Below are positions 55,680 through 64,000 of a stretch of DNA of 64,000 nucleotides, in pieces (within the stretch, counting starts at the first letter, position 1; every line of letters starts with the position of its first letter). Made by a program: the position numbers and the translations under genes. Under the pieces are notes generated by a model, which searched no databases, was not told where the DNA came from, and saw only the letters and a program-made list of their open reading frames with translations. The stretch spans positions 186,001-250,000 of the forward strand of contig JAWKWT010000003.1 in assembly GCA_041397365.1 (NCBI GenBank), written 5' to 3'. This DNA comes from P52-10 sp041397365 (GTDB lineage: Bacteria > Pseudomonadota > Alphaproteobacteria > Rhizobiales > Xanthobacteraceae).

Positions 55680-55865
55680 GGCAACCCCGAACTGTTGGCA
55701 TCAGGAATCAGCCAACGTTTGAATGCCAACGAAACTGCCAACCGTTTTTGCGGCTGTCAAAGGACGGGAGCGAACAACGGGGAACGTAAAACATGAAAAA
55801 AGACACTATTTTCAGTGCCTTGCTTGGTCATAACGAACGGTAGTGAACGGGGGTGAATAACGCAG

Positions 55866-55942
55866 TGGTACAGTTGGGTGGGCTCGAACCACCGACCTCC
55901 TGTTCCACAGACAGGCGCTCTAACCAACTGAGCTACAACTGC
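55866..55942 (-). tRNA. tRNA-His (GTG)
   Basis: A 77-base cloverleaf with encoded CCA. The anticodon loop is CTGTGGA with GTG; the T loop is TTCGAGC. The acceptor begins G1 paired with U72, and the discriminator is A73. The base before G1 is T, so there is no templated G-1. This matches the exceptional tRNA-His known from some alphaproteobacteria. Its 3' end faces the integrase and is the presumed insertion target. Confidence 0.95.
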
Positions 55943-56046
55943 ATTCGTCTTAGCCATCCGGCCGCGAACGGGCGGAAACTATGAGCTACGCTCCGCTTTG
56001 GCAAGCGGCCTGCGCACACGGATTCGCATCAAAATAGATTCGCATC

Positions 56047-56070
56047 AAAAAGGCCCGGCAAGGCCGAGCC
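56047..56070 (-). terminator. intrinsic terminator after the phasin gene
   Basis: On the minus strand GGCTCGG, loop CCTTG, CCGGGCC and a T5 run form a terminator about 65 bases after the phasin stop. A 13-base direct repeat (ATTCGCATCAAAA, twice) lies just beside it at about 56023-56050. Confidence 0.7.
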
Positions 56071-56135
56071 TGATCGATATCTTTCGCAAAACCGCGAACC
56101 GACGGCTTAACAGACGCGAAAAACCGAAAAAAGAC

Positions 56136-56565
56136 TTAGCTGATCTTGGTGAAAAGCTTCGACGAAGCGGACCGGATCGGCTCGACCGACTCGGCGACGA
56201 CCTTCTGGTTCAATTCCGCCAGTTCCTTCGCCTGCGCCGTCGCCATCTCATACTGGCTGCGCGCATAGCCGCTCCAGACCGCCATGATCTCGGACGGCGA
56301 CTTCACGCCGACCAGCTTTTCGGCGAGGTCGAAGGCCGAATTGGCGTTCGCGCGCGCGATATCGATCAACTTGCCGGAATAGTCAGCCGCGCCCTTGTTC
56401 GCGGACGCATAGAAAGCCTCGATGGTCTCGTTGCTGGACTGGGCCGCATCCTTGAACTTTTCGTAGGTCTCGCGGGCCTGCGAAACGCCCTTCTCGGCGA
56501 ATTCCGAATCGAGCCGGACACTTCGAAAGGCACAACGGTGGAGAACGAATCGCGGACTGGGTCAT
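56136..56565 (-). pseudogene. phasin family protein, frameshifted
   Basis: About 143 residues. MTQSAIR at the start, then in shifting frames STVVPFEVSGSIR and ETIEAFYASANKG-like segments, then a clean C-terminal part IDIARANANSAFDLAEKLVG and ARSQYEMATAQAKELAELNQ. This is the amphipathic helical pattern of phasins that coat polyhydroxyalkanoate granules. Two small indels near 56490 and 56540 break it. A second phasin gene lies upstream in the same orientation. Confidence 0.85.
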
Positions 56566-56720
56566 GGTTTGGCTTCCGTCTGAACGTGTTGGAACGAGAT
56601 CGTTGGAGCGAGATCAAAGGATCGGTCGGGCCTGCATGCGGCGCCGCCGGGACGGGACAAAAATCAACGCGCCTGAAAATCATGCGCATCCGCGCCCTGA
56701 CCTCGGAACCATACAATGTT

Positions 56721-56762
56721 GGATTGTGCGACGCAATGCTCAATATTGCATCGCACAATCCC
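56721..56762. promoter_or_regulatory. PhaR-like palindrome between phasin genes
   Basis: GGATTGTGCGACGCAAT and ATTGCATCGCACAATCC form a 17-base inverted repeat with one mismatch. Each arm contains TGC-N3-GCA followed by CAA on its own strand, fitting the TGC/GCA type of site reported for PhaR, the regulator of phasin and granule genes. It could alternatively act as a terminator hairpin for the upstream phasin, but no T run follows. Confidence 0.5.
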
Positions 56763-56790
56763 ACGGGGAAGCCGCTCGGACTTGCAAAAC

Positions 56791-57194
56791 TCAGCTCTTC
56801 GGCTTGGCGACGTCCATAGCGGCCTTGGTCACGGCTTGGCCGATTTCGGTGGCCTGCTCGGTGAGGGCGCGCATCTGCCGCTGCACATGCTCGCTGTGCA
56901 GCCGGAGGATTTCCGCCATGTCCTTGGCCTTGACCAGATTTTCCGCGTAGTCGAGCGACGCCTTGATGTTGGCCTCCGCATAGAGATGGCCTTTGCTCCC
57001 AACTCTTTTGCGTTGACCTGCGCAGATGCAGTCTGGTCCTCGAACGTGCTGGCGGTCTTCTGGGCGGCTGCGACGAAATTCTCAAACGCCTTGCGGGCCT
57101 GCTCGAAGCCGGCTTCCGCCGCCGCGCGCATGTTTTCCGGAATCGCAAAGTTCTTGCTCATGCCGAAGGGATCTTTCGCGTCGTGCTCGCTCAT
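56791..57194 (-). pseudogene. phasin family protein, single-base frameshift
   Basis: About 134 residues from MSEHDAKDPFGMSKNFAIPE. RAAAEAGFEQARKAFENFVA and AKELGAKAIS are typical phasin helices. The frame breaks near 56985; adding one base gives AISYAEANIKASLDYAENL and a tail ending MDVAKPKS. It coats polyhydroxyalkanoate granules. Paralogue of the gene downstream. Confidence 0.87.
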
Positions 57195-57410
57195 GACTTC
57201 CTCCGAAGGGTTTTTCTACGCGCATGCGTCCTGCCATCTCCGCCAGCGTTCCAGAAATCGCCGCCGCGATCAACATATCGGTGCATGGGACCGATCGTCA
57301 TGCAGATCGTCCCAGCGACGGCATGGACGTAACGGACCTCGCCGGTTACCAAGAACCGAAGGAATTCTGTCGCGTTTTCCGCAAGCCAACCAGGACATTC
57401 CGCATCCTTA

Positions 57411-60140
57411 ATGCCGACGATTGATCCCAGGTTCCCGTCAATGCCGATCACGGACCCGCGCCTGACGCAATTGGCCGACGCCCCCACCCCGGCAGGGCTG
57501 CTGGTCGGCCGATGGCACGTCCATCCTCTGGCGAATGCGGCCGGACGGGCCGCGCTCGGAATTACCGACCCGGCCGCCATGACCCGCAGCCTCGCGGACC
57601 CGCACGCGCGGCAGGTCGCGGACCTCGCGACACGGCTGCCGGCCGGTGGCGCGACGCGGCTGGAGCGCATGCGCGGTTTTGGCGCGCGGCTGGGAGGGCT
57701 GACGACCTGTGCCTGCTCGCATCTTGCTTTGCCGGACGGCCAGGCAGCGGTGCTGCTGGTAAGCCTGCAACCCGTATCCGCCCCGGCGGCCCCGCCGCTC
57801 GCTGCGTCTTCCGCCGCCGGCGCCGATATCGTCACGCAGACCGACGCCATTTTCGGCGAACCGGTGGCCGACGACACGATTCACGATCCCGCGCCGGAGG
57901 ATGCTGAAACGCTCGCCAGTGCGGAGAGCGAGCGCGCTGCTGAGCCGTTTTGCGCCACCGAAGCCCCACCCTCCGATTCCGGCACGGAACAGCCTTGCCC
58001 GATCGACAAGCCGCTGCGCTTCGTCTGGCGGACCGATCCGGACGGGGCATTCTCGATCGCGCAAGGCGATTTTCTGCAGCTGGCCGGTGAGCCGACCATG
58101 TCGCATATGGGCCGCCCGTGGAGCACCTTCGCGCAGGCGCTCGGGCTCGATCCGCAAAACCTGATGGCGCAGGCGCTCGGCGCGCGCGAAACATGGAGCG
58201 GGATCACTTTACGCTGGCCGCTCGGCCGCGCCGGCGAGAGCGCCGAGGTCGAGATGTCGGGCGTTCCGGTTTTCGATTCCGCGCGGGCGTTCAGCGGCTA
58301 TCGCGGTTTCGGCATCTGCCGGCACGCCGTGGCGAACGCTGTCGGCGATCACCCGAAGACATCCCCTGAAGCGCTGTCCGCGCCGGAAGCCTTCGTACCG
58401 GAAACTTTGGCGACGCCGCCCCTTGACGAAACGCAAGCCGATCTCGCGCCAAATGTCGTCCCCTTCCGGCCGACGGCCGAGGCGCGCGGGCCCTCGCTCA
58501 GCCCGGTCGAGAACAACGCCTTCGACGAAATCGCGCGGCGGCTCGCCGAGGGGCTTGAGGCGACATCCGCCCGCGCCGAGCCTGTCGAAGAGACAACGCC
58601 CATCGAGCCGGCAGAGGTCGCCGAGCAGACCGCCCCCGCGCAAGCCGCCGGCGTGGCGCCGTGGCTCGAAGATGTGGCGGCCCCGCCGAGCGGGACCAGC
58701 GACCGCGACACGCCGCTGCTCGACCTGCTCCCGACCGGCGTGCTGATCTACGCGATCGACCGGCTGATCCACGCGACGCCGTCCTTCCTCGCGCAGACCG
58801 GCTTTTCCGATCTGCAATCGCTGCAACAGGCGGGCGGGCTGGATGCGCTCTTCATCGAGCCGGGACCCGCCTTCTCCAGCACCCGCGCGGATCACGGCCT
58901 GCCGTTGAAGGTGGCCGCCACCGGCAGCGCGGAAGCGACGCTGGACGCGCAACTGTTCTCGATTTTGTGGGACGGCCAGAACGCGCATGCGCTGGTGCTG
59001 GCGCAACCCGCACCGCCCGTCGCGGCATCGCCCGCCGAACCTGCTCCGAGCCCGCCCGACATCAGCGGCATTCTGGATGCAGCGACCGACAGCGTCGTGC
59101 TGTTCGATCGCTCGGGCGCGATCAACTCCGCCAACCGGAGCGCGGAACGACTGTTCGGCTACACCGCATCCGAATTTCTCGCCTGCAATCTCACCGATCT
59201 GTTGACCGCCGAAAGCCAGTCCACGGTGCTCGACTATTTCGAGAGCATCGACAGCGATCAGAGCGAGAACGTGCCAGATCACGGCCGCGAGATCATCGGT
59301 CTGACGCGGCAGGGCCGGACAATGCCGCTGTCGATGACGATGGGCCGCTTCGGCGCGGAGCAATTCTTCGCCGTGTTCCGCGACATGTCCACGCTGCGCA
59401 AGAACGAAGCCGATCTGTTCGAGGCGCGGCGGCGCGCGGAACGGGCGCTCACGGAGAAGGCGGAAGCGATCGCCGCGATCCGCCGCGACATTCGCGATCC
59501 GCTCAATTCGATCACGGATTTCACCTCGTCGATGCTGGAGGGACGCTTCGGCCCGATCCCGGACGAACGCTTCGACATCGCGCTGCGCGAGATCAACCGT
59601 TCGGCGGAGCAAATTCAGCGCGCGATCGGCGACGAGACCGAACCGTCAGCCGCTGACGCCGGCCGCCGCAAGCTGGCCCTGACCAACCAGGACCTCAACG
59701 CCGCCGTGCTGCAAGGCGTCAACGAGTTGCAGGCGCAGGCGAGCCGCAGCCGCATCATCATCCGCACCTCGCTTGCGAGCCAGCTTCCGCAAGTGCTTGC
59801 CGACGCGCTGGCCTTGCGCCAGATCGTGACGCATGTCGTGTCGAACGCGATCCGTCTGTCGCGCGCGGGCGGACAGGTGATCGTCTCGACGACCGTCGAC
59901 GCCTCCGGCGCGGCCGTGCTGCGCGTCCGCGACACCGCGCCCCGCCAGAGCGGCGCGACCACAGCCGAGCCGCCTCGTGCATCCGCCGAACGCCCGCGAA
60001 GCGACCCGTCGCATGCGGATTTCGCGGCGGCGAAGGCGCTCGCGGCCGACAACCAGGCGCAGTTTCACATCCGCGAAGCGCCGCTGACCGGCACGCTGAT
60101 CGAGATCGCCTTCGCGAAGCCGCGCGCGATGACCGGCTGA
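57411..60140 (+). CDS. PAS-domain sensor kinase homologue, probably catalytically dead
   Basis: 909 residues, no signal peptide. The first 480 residues are low-complexity Ala/Pro/Glu-rich sequence with two PAS-like blocks (near 205 and 445). A clear PAS domain lies near residues 560-665 (ILDAATDSVVLFDRSGAINS). A DHp-like helix follows with IRRDIRDPLNSITDF; at the usual H-box His there is Arg (about residue 692). The ATPase domain keeps an N-box-like VVSNAIRLSRAGGQVIVST but lacks a clear DxGxG (RVRDTAPRQSG). It resembles CckA/PdhS-type kinases in plan but is likely a pseudokinase or scaffold. A second ATG lies at 57441. Confidence 0.75.
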   Translation: MPTIDPRFPSMPITDPRLTQLADAPTPAGLLVGRWHVHPLANAAGRAALGITDPAAMTRSLADPHARQVADLATRLPAGGATRLERMRGFGARLGGLTTCACSHLALPDGQAAVLLVSLQPVSAPAAPPLAASSAAGADIVTQTDAIFGEPVADDTIHDPAPEDAETLASAESERAAEPFCATEAPPSDSGTEQPCPIDKPLRFVWRTDPDGAFSIAQGDFLQLAGEPTMSHMGRPWSTFAQALGLDPQNLMAQALGARETWSGITLRWPLGRAGESAEVEMSGVPVFDSARAFSGYRGFGICRHAVANAVGDHPKTSPEALSAPEAFVPETLATPPLDETQADLAPNVVPFRPTAEARGPSLSPVENNAFDEIARRLAEGLEATSARAEPVEETTPIEPAEVAEQTAPAQAAGVAPWLEDVAAPPSGTSDRDTPLLDLLPTGVLIYAIDRLIHATPSFLAQTGFSDLQSLQQAGGLDALFIEPGPAFSSTRADHGLPLKVAATGSAEATLDAQLFSILWDGQNAHALVLAQPAPPVAASPAEPAPSPPDISGILDAATDSVVLFDRSGAINSANRSAERLFGYTASEFLACNLTDLLTAESQSTVLDYFESIDSDQSENVPDHGREIIGLTRQGRTMPLSMTMGRFGAEQFFAVFRDMSTLRKNEADLFEARRRAERALTEKAEAIAAIRRDIRDPLNSITDFTSSMLEGRFGPIPDERFDIALREINRSAEQIQRAIGDETEPSAADAGRRKLALTNQDLNAAVLQGVNELQAQASRSRIIIRTSLASQLPQVLADALALRQIVTHVVSNAIRLSRAGGQVIVSTTVDASGAAVLRVRDTAPRQSGATTAEPPRASAERPRSDPSHADFAAAKALAADNQAQFHIREAPLTGTLIEIAFAKPRAMTG

Positions 60141-60291
60141 AACCGGATGAAGACAAGGCGCAGACTGGAATCCATCTAAACTCTGCCCTATCGCGGCCTT
60201 TCGGCGCAGGAAGCATCATCCTTTCTGGGTTACAGGAAGCACGAACGGCGGCTGCGAGCCGCCACGTGATCGTCCACTCCCGGAGCTTTTC

Positions 60292-61321
60292 ATGCCTCGT
60301 ATCCGCGACTTCTCTCTCGCCACGCTCGGCGCGGCCGGAGTACTCGCCATCTCGACCGCCGCATTCGCGCAAGGAGAGGTGAACGTCTACACCTATCGTG
60401 AAACGAAACTGATCCAGCCGCTGTTCGATGCCTTCACCAAGGACACCGGCATCAAGGTCAACGCCGTGTCGGCAAGCTCCGGCCTCGAACAGCGCATCAA
60501 GACGGAAGGCGCCAACAGTCCGGCCGACGTGCTGCTCACGGTCGATATCGAAGCCACTCGACGCCGCCGTGAAGGCCGACATCGCGCAGCCGATCAAATC
60601 CGCCGAGCTGGACAAGATCGTGCCGCCGCAATTCCGCGATCCGAACGGCTATTGGTACGGCGTCTCGATGCGCGCGCGCGTCGTCGTCTATGCCTCGAAG
60701 GACCGCGTGAAGCAGACCGCGATCACCTACGAGGAACTGGCCGATCCGAAATGGAAGGGCAAGATCTGCATCCGCTCCGGCCAGCACATGTACAACAACG
60801 CGCTGTTCGCGGCCTATGTCGCCAAGCATGGCGAGGCCAAGGCCGAGGAATGGCTGAAGGGCCTGAAGGCTAATCTCGCCCAGCGGCCGTCCGGTGGGGA
60901 TCGCGAGACCGCGCGCGACATCGCCGCCGGAAAATGCGACCTCGGCATCGCCAACACCTATTATTGGGCGCTGATGAACAATTCCGATCCGGACAAGAAG
61001 CCATGGGCCGAGGCGACGCGCGTGATCCTGCCGACTTTCGAGGGCGGCGGAACGCATGTGAACCTCTCCGGCGTGCTGCTCGCGAAGAACGCGCCGAACA
61101 AGGCCAATGCGATGAAGCTGATAGAATGGCTCGCCGGCGAAAAGGCGCAGCACATCTACGCCGACATCAACTATGAATACCCGGTGCGCGCCGGCATCGC
61201 CGTCAACCCGACCATCGCGGGCTATGGCAAGCTCAATGCGGACACGCTGCCGATCGCCAAGATCGCGGAGAACCGCAAGGCCGCATCGACTCTCGTCGAC
61301 AAGGTCGGCTTCGACAATTAG
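60292..61321 (+). pseudogene. Fe(3+) ABC transporter substrate-binding protein, one frameshift
   Basis: About 342 residues with a signal peptide (ATLGAAGVLAISTAAFAQ). The mature protein begins GEVNVYTYRETKLIQPLFDA, as in FbpA/FutA iron binders; ADINYEYPVRAGI near the C-terminus holds the paired iron-ligand tyrosines. One extra base near 60552-60558 breaks the frame between VDIE and LDAAVKADIAQPI. It would deliver ferric iron to the permease encoded next. The rest of the frame is clean. Confidence 0.87.
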
Positions 61322-61439
61322 TTTTGTTTGAATGCGTTTTTTCGCGTGAGCCGGCATCCGGTTCGCTCGAAAACGCCAAGATTGAAATTCCAACCCGCGA
61401 GGCAGACGCTGGCCGCCTGCCTCGCAAGGCTTTGTCTGC

Positions 61440-63126
61440 GTGAGTCATCGTTTGCGTGAATCATCCGCCCGCCGGATCACCGCGCGATTTGCGGAATCCT
61501 TCGTCTCGACGCTGGCGGTTTTCGCAGGAATCGTCGTCGTCCTGCCTGTCGTCAGCATCGCGCTCACGGCAATGCAGCCGGTCGGCGATCTCTGGCCGCA
61601 TCTGGCCGCCTACGTCCTTCCCAACGCGCTGCGTGAGACCGCCCTGCTGCTCGCGGGCGTCGGCGCGGTCAGCCTCGCGCTCGGCGTCGGCGCGGCCTGG
61701 ACGATCTCCTCCTACGATTTTCCCGGACGCGGCTGGCTGATCTGGCTGATGCCGCTGCCGCTGGCGATTCCGACCTATATCGGTGCCTATGTCTATGTCG
61801 AAATCTTCGAGCCGCTTGGCCTTGCCTACAACACGCTGAGCGCCTGGATGCCGGCCACGCAGGCGGCCGCCCTGCTGCCGCAGACGCGCTCGCTTCCCGG
61901 CGCGGTGCTGATGATGGGCATCGTTCTTTACCCCTATGTCTATCTTTCCGCCCGCGCGATGTTTCAGACGCAGAGCGCGGATTTCGCCGAGGCCGCGCGG
62001 CTGCTCGGCGCAAGCAAATGGCAGGCATTCTTTCGCGTCGCGCTGCCGGTGGCGCGGCCGGCGCTCGCCGTCGGCGTCGCGCTGGTGCTGCTGGAGACGC
62101 TGAACGATATCGGCGCGAGCGAATATCTCGGCATCCGCACGCTGACGGTCGCGGTCTTCACCCACCTGGCTGAGATCGCGGCAGCAGCCTCGCGGGCGCT
62201 GCGCAGATTTCCTGCCTGATGCTGGTCGTCGTCGTCGCTCTGGTGCTGCTCGAACGGCACGGCCCGCGAGCCACGCGCACCTTCGCCGCCTCCGCCGAAA
62301 ATCCCCGCGCCTTGCCGAACGCATCTTTCCCTTGCGCGGCACTCAGAGCTGGACGACCACTGTGCTCTGCGCTGCCGCCGCTGTTCGGGTTCGTCATTCC
62401 GCTGCTGTTCCTGCTGCGCGAGAGCATCCATCGCGTCGCCATGCGGGGCATCGATCCAGCGGTCTATCAGGCGGCGGCCCATTCCATCCTGCTGGCGCTG
62501 ATCGCAACCTCCATCGTTCTCATGCTTGGATTGTCGATCAATCTCGCGCAGCGCCTGCAGCACACCGATACGGGCGGCGAGTCTCGGCGCGTCGCAAACG
62601 GGTTACGCCGTGCCAGGGCTGGTGCTGGCGGCTCCGGCCTGCTGACGCCGATGGTGATGGTGGACAACACGATCAATGCGGTCGCGCGCGGCGCCGGCCT
62701 GTCGCACCGGGACTTTTGCTCGCCGGCTCCAGCGCGGCGGTCGTGATCACCTGTGATCCGCTTCATGGCGGTGGCAGCAGGCACCATCAACGCCGGTTTC
62801 GAGCGCATCCGCGCGACTATGACGACAGCGCCAAGGTGGACGGCGCGTCGGCATGGATCTGCGTGCGACGAATCTATCTGCCGCTGCTGCGGCCGGCGCT
62901 ATGGGGCGCGGCCATTCTCGTCTTCGTCGATTGCCTGAAGGAGCTGCCGGCGACGCTGCTGCTGCGACCGCTGAACGTCGAAACGCTGTCGACCTCGATC
63001 TATCAATATGCGAGCCGCGGCAGTTTCGAGGAAGGCTCACTGGCGGCGCTCATCATCGTCGCCGCCAGCATCGGGCCGGTCGTCTGGCTGACCCGCTTCT
63101 CGGACATGCCGAGCGGACCGGCTTAG
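61440..63126 (+). pseudogene. iron ABC transporter permease (FbpB-like), several frameshifts
   Basis: About 560 residues in the double-permease FbpB layout. The first half is clean (ETALLLAGVGAVSLALGVGA, then the EAA-like loop ADFAEAARLLGASKWQAFFR). After 62190 the frame shifts several times (near 62190, 62330, 62580, 62720 and 62850). The second half can still be followed (AAAHSILLALIATSIVLMLG, then IYLPLLRPALWGAAILVF and ATLLLRPLNVETLSTSIYQY). The start is GTG at 61440. No ATPase gene follows. Confidence 0.83.
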
Positions 63127-63135
63127 CAAATTAAA

Positions 63136-63789
63136 TCACGCCGCCTTCGCCAGCGCGACGTGGAAGCTCGCTTCCGTGTTGGCCTTGACTTCGTCGAGCG
63201 TCACGCCGTCTGCCAATTCGATCAGCGTCATGCCGCCATTGCCATGCTTGTCGATGGTGAACACGCCGAGATCGGTCACCACCATGTCGACGACATTCGC
63301 GCCGGTCAGCGGCAGGTTGCAGCGGTGCAGCAGCTTCGGGCCGTCCTTGGCGACATGCTCCATCACCACCAGCACGCGCTTGACGCCGGCGACGAGGTCC
63401 ATCGCACCGCCCATGCCCTTCACCATCTTGCCGGGCACCATCCAGTTGGCGAGGTCGCCGTTCTCGGCCACCTGCATGCCACCGAGAATCGACAGGTCGA
63501 TATGGCCGCCGCGGATCATCGCGAACGAATCCGCGCTGGAGAAATAGCTGGTGGACGGCAATTCGCTCACCGTCTGCTTGCCGGCATTGATGAGGTCGGC
63601 GTCCACTTCGTCCTCATAGGGAAAGGGACCCATGCCGAGCATGCCGTTCTCGCTCTGAAGCTGAACGTTGACGCCGTCGGGAATGTAGTTCGACACCAGC
63701 GTCGGAATCCCGATTCCGAGATTGACGTAAAAGCCGTCGCGCAGTTCCTTCGCCGCACGGGCCGCCATCTGTTCGCGAGTCCAGGCCAT
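63136..63789 (-). CDS. 3-oxoacid CoA-transferase subunit B
   Basis: 217 residues. GFYVNLGIGIPTLVSNYIPD at the start and QSENGMLGMGPFP contain the catalytic Glu (SENG) that forms the CoA thioester. GGHIDLSILGGMQVAENGDL then KMVKGMGGAMDLVAGVKRVL follow. With subunit A (the partial gene next to it) it activates acetoacetate or 3-oxoadipate with CoA from succinyl-CoA. GGAGG lies just before the ATG. The partner subunit starts outside the window. Confidence 0.92.
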   Translation of the reverse strand: MAWTREQMAARAAKELRDGFYVNLGIGIPTLVSNYIPDGVNVQLQSENGMLGMGPFPYEDEVDADLINAGKQTVSELPSTSYFSSADSFAMIRGGHIDLSILGGMQVAENGDLANWMVPGKMVKGMGGAMDLVAGVKRVLVVMEHVAKDGPKLLHRCNLPLTGANVVDMVVTDLGVFTIDKHGNGGMTLIELADGVTLDEVKANTEASFHVALAKAA

Positions 63790-63870
63790 CATTGCCTCCA
63801 GAAGATCCAAAAAAATTCTAGAGTCTGCTTCAACAGCGTTGAGTCAGACTCTGCGTTTATCTTTTTGTTT

Positions 63871-63919
63871 GAGCATGATCTTTTCCGAAAACCGGTTCCC
63901 ACTTTTCGGGATCATGCTC
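63871..63919. repeat. rhizobial palindromic repeat (copy 2)
   Basis: Arms GAGCATGAT and ATCATGCTC with inner TTTTCCGAAAA and CTTTTCGGG. It matches the element at 16105-16154. It lies directly after the stop codon of the subunit A gene (minus strand), the same position as copy 1 has after tonB. Confidence 0.8.
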
Positions 63920-64000
63920 TAAGCCGCCGGGCGCGGACGGGTGTTGCGGAATTCGATGCGCTTGTTGGCGGTGCCGACCTCGATCATCCGCTGCACGAAC
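63919..64000 (-). CDS. probable 3-oxoacid CoA-transferase subunit A, C-terminal end only
   Basis: The gene enters from the right edge; 27 codons are present, ending FVQRMIEVGTANKRIEFRNT then RPRPAA. The segment KRIEFRN resembles the C-terminus of CoA-transferase subunit A, and the position just upstream of subunit B supports this. Its TAG stop overlaps the palindromic repeat. Confidence 0.7.
   Translation of the reverse strand, partial: FVQRMIEVGTANKRIEFRNTRPRPAA

Overview
The window looks like a chromosomal segment of a GC-rich alphaproteobacterium, most likely Hyphomicrobiales (Nitrobacteraceae/Xanthobacteraceae type). The evidence is rhizobial-style palindromic repeats (16.1, 25.4, 27.1 and 63.9 kb), Irr-type iron boxes, a DUF3551 protein, a DnaG lacking zinc ligands, and a tRNA-His with no templated G-1 and an A73 discriminator. 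I ran no database search, so this placement is inference.

Layout. 0-5.6 kb: the end of a Baeyer-Villiger-type monooxygenase, an SDR oxidoreductase, and an RND efflux pair (adaptor and pump). 5.6-16.1 kb: a large iron-acquisition locus. On the minus strand lie a TonB-dependent siderophore receptor (one frameshift), a PiuC-type hydroxylase, a Sel1 protein, and a PepSY/DUF2271/DUF4198/ApbE/FTR1 set. Divergently lies exbB-exbD-tonB. Two Irr-like boxes sit at the expected promoters. 16.3-31 kb: housekeeping genes (rpoD, dnaG, amidohydrolase, LysE exporter, an ArsR-SRPBCC-SRPBCC operon, acyl-CoA synthetase, GatB/YqeY, carA, Dps, methyltransferase). 31-35.2 kb: a tRNA-Cys-like gene, carB and greA. 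35.3-42.5 kb: DoxX, rpiB, Lrp/AsnC, trxB, LysR, a candidate sRNA, and a copper ATPase divergent from a CsoR-type repressor around a clean operator.

42.7-55.9 kb is accessory DNA next to tRNA-His. It reads as two related integrative elements in tandem. The left one carries a Thoeris antiphage system (thsB disrupted, thsA intact) and a complete overlapping replication cassette (excisionase, two small proteins, CHC2-like protein, TOPRIM-helicase), but only scraps of its integrase. The right one has the intact tyrosine integrase beside tRNA-His and as cargo a predicted nuclease-NACHT/STAND NTPase, cut by an IS3-family element; its own replication cassette is reduced to scraps. The two elements have decayed in complementary ways.

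55.9-64 kb: two phasins separated by a PhaR-like palindrome, a PAS sensor kinase homologue with arginine at the phospho-acceptor position, an iron ABC binding protein and permease with no ATPase, and a 3-oxoacid CoA-transferase.

Caution: many genes, including carB and greA which are normally important, carry clusters of small indels separated by clean stretches. I treat most of these as probable sequence errors, but each disrupted gene is marked as such.
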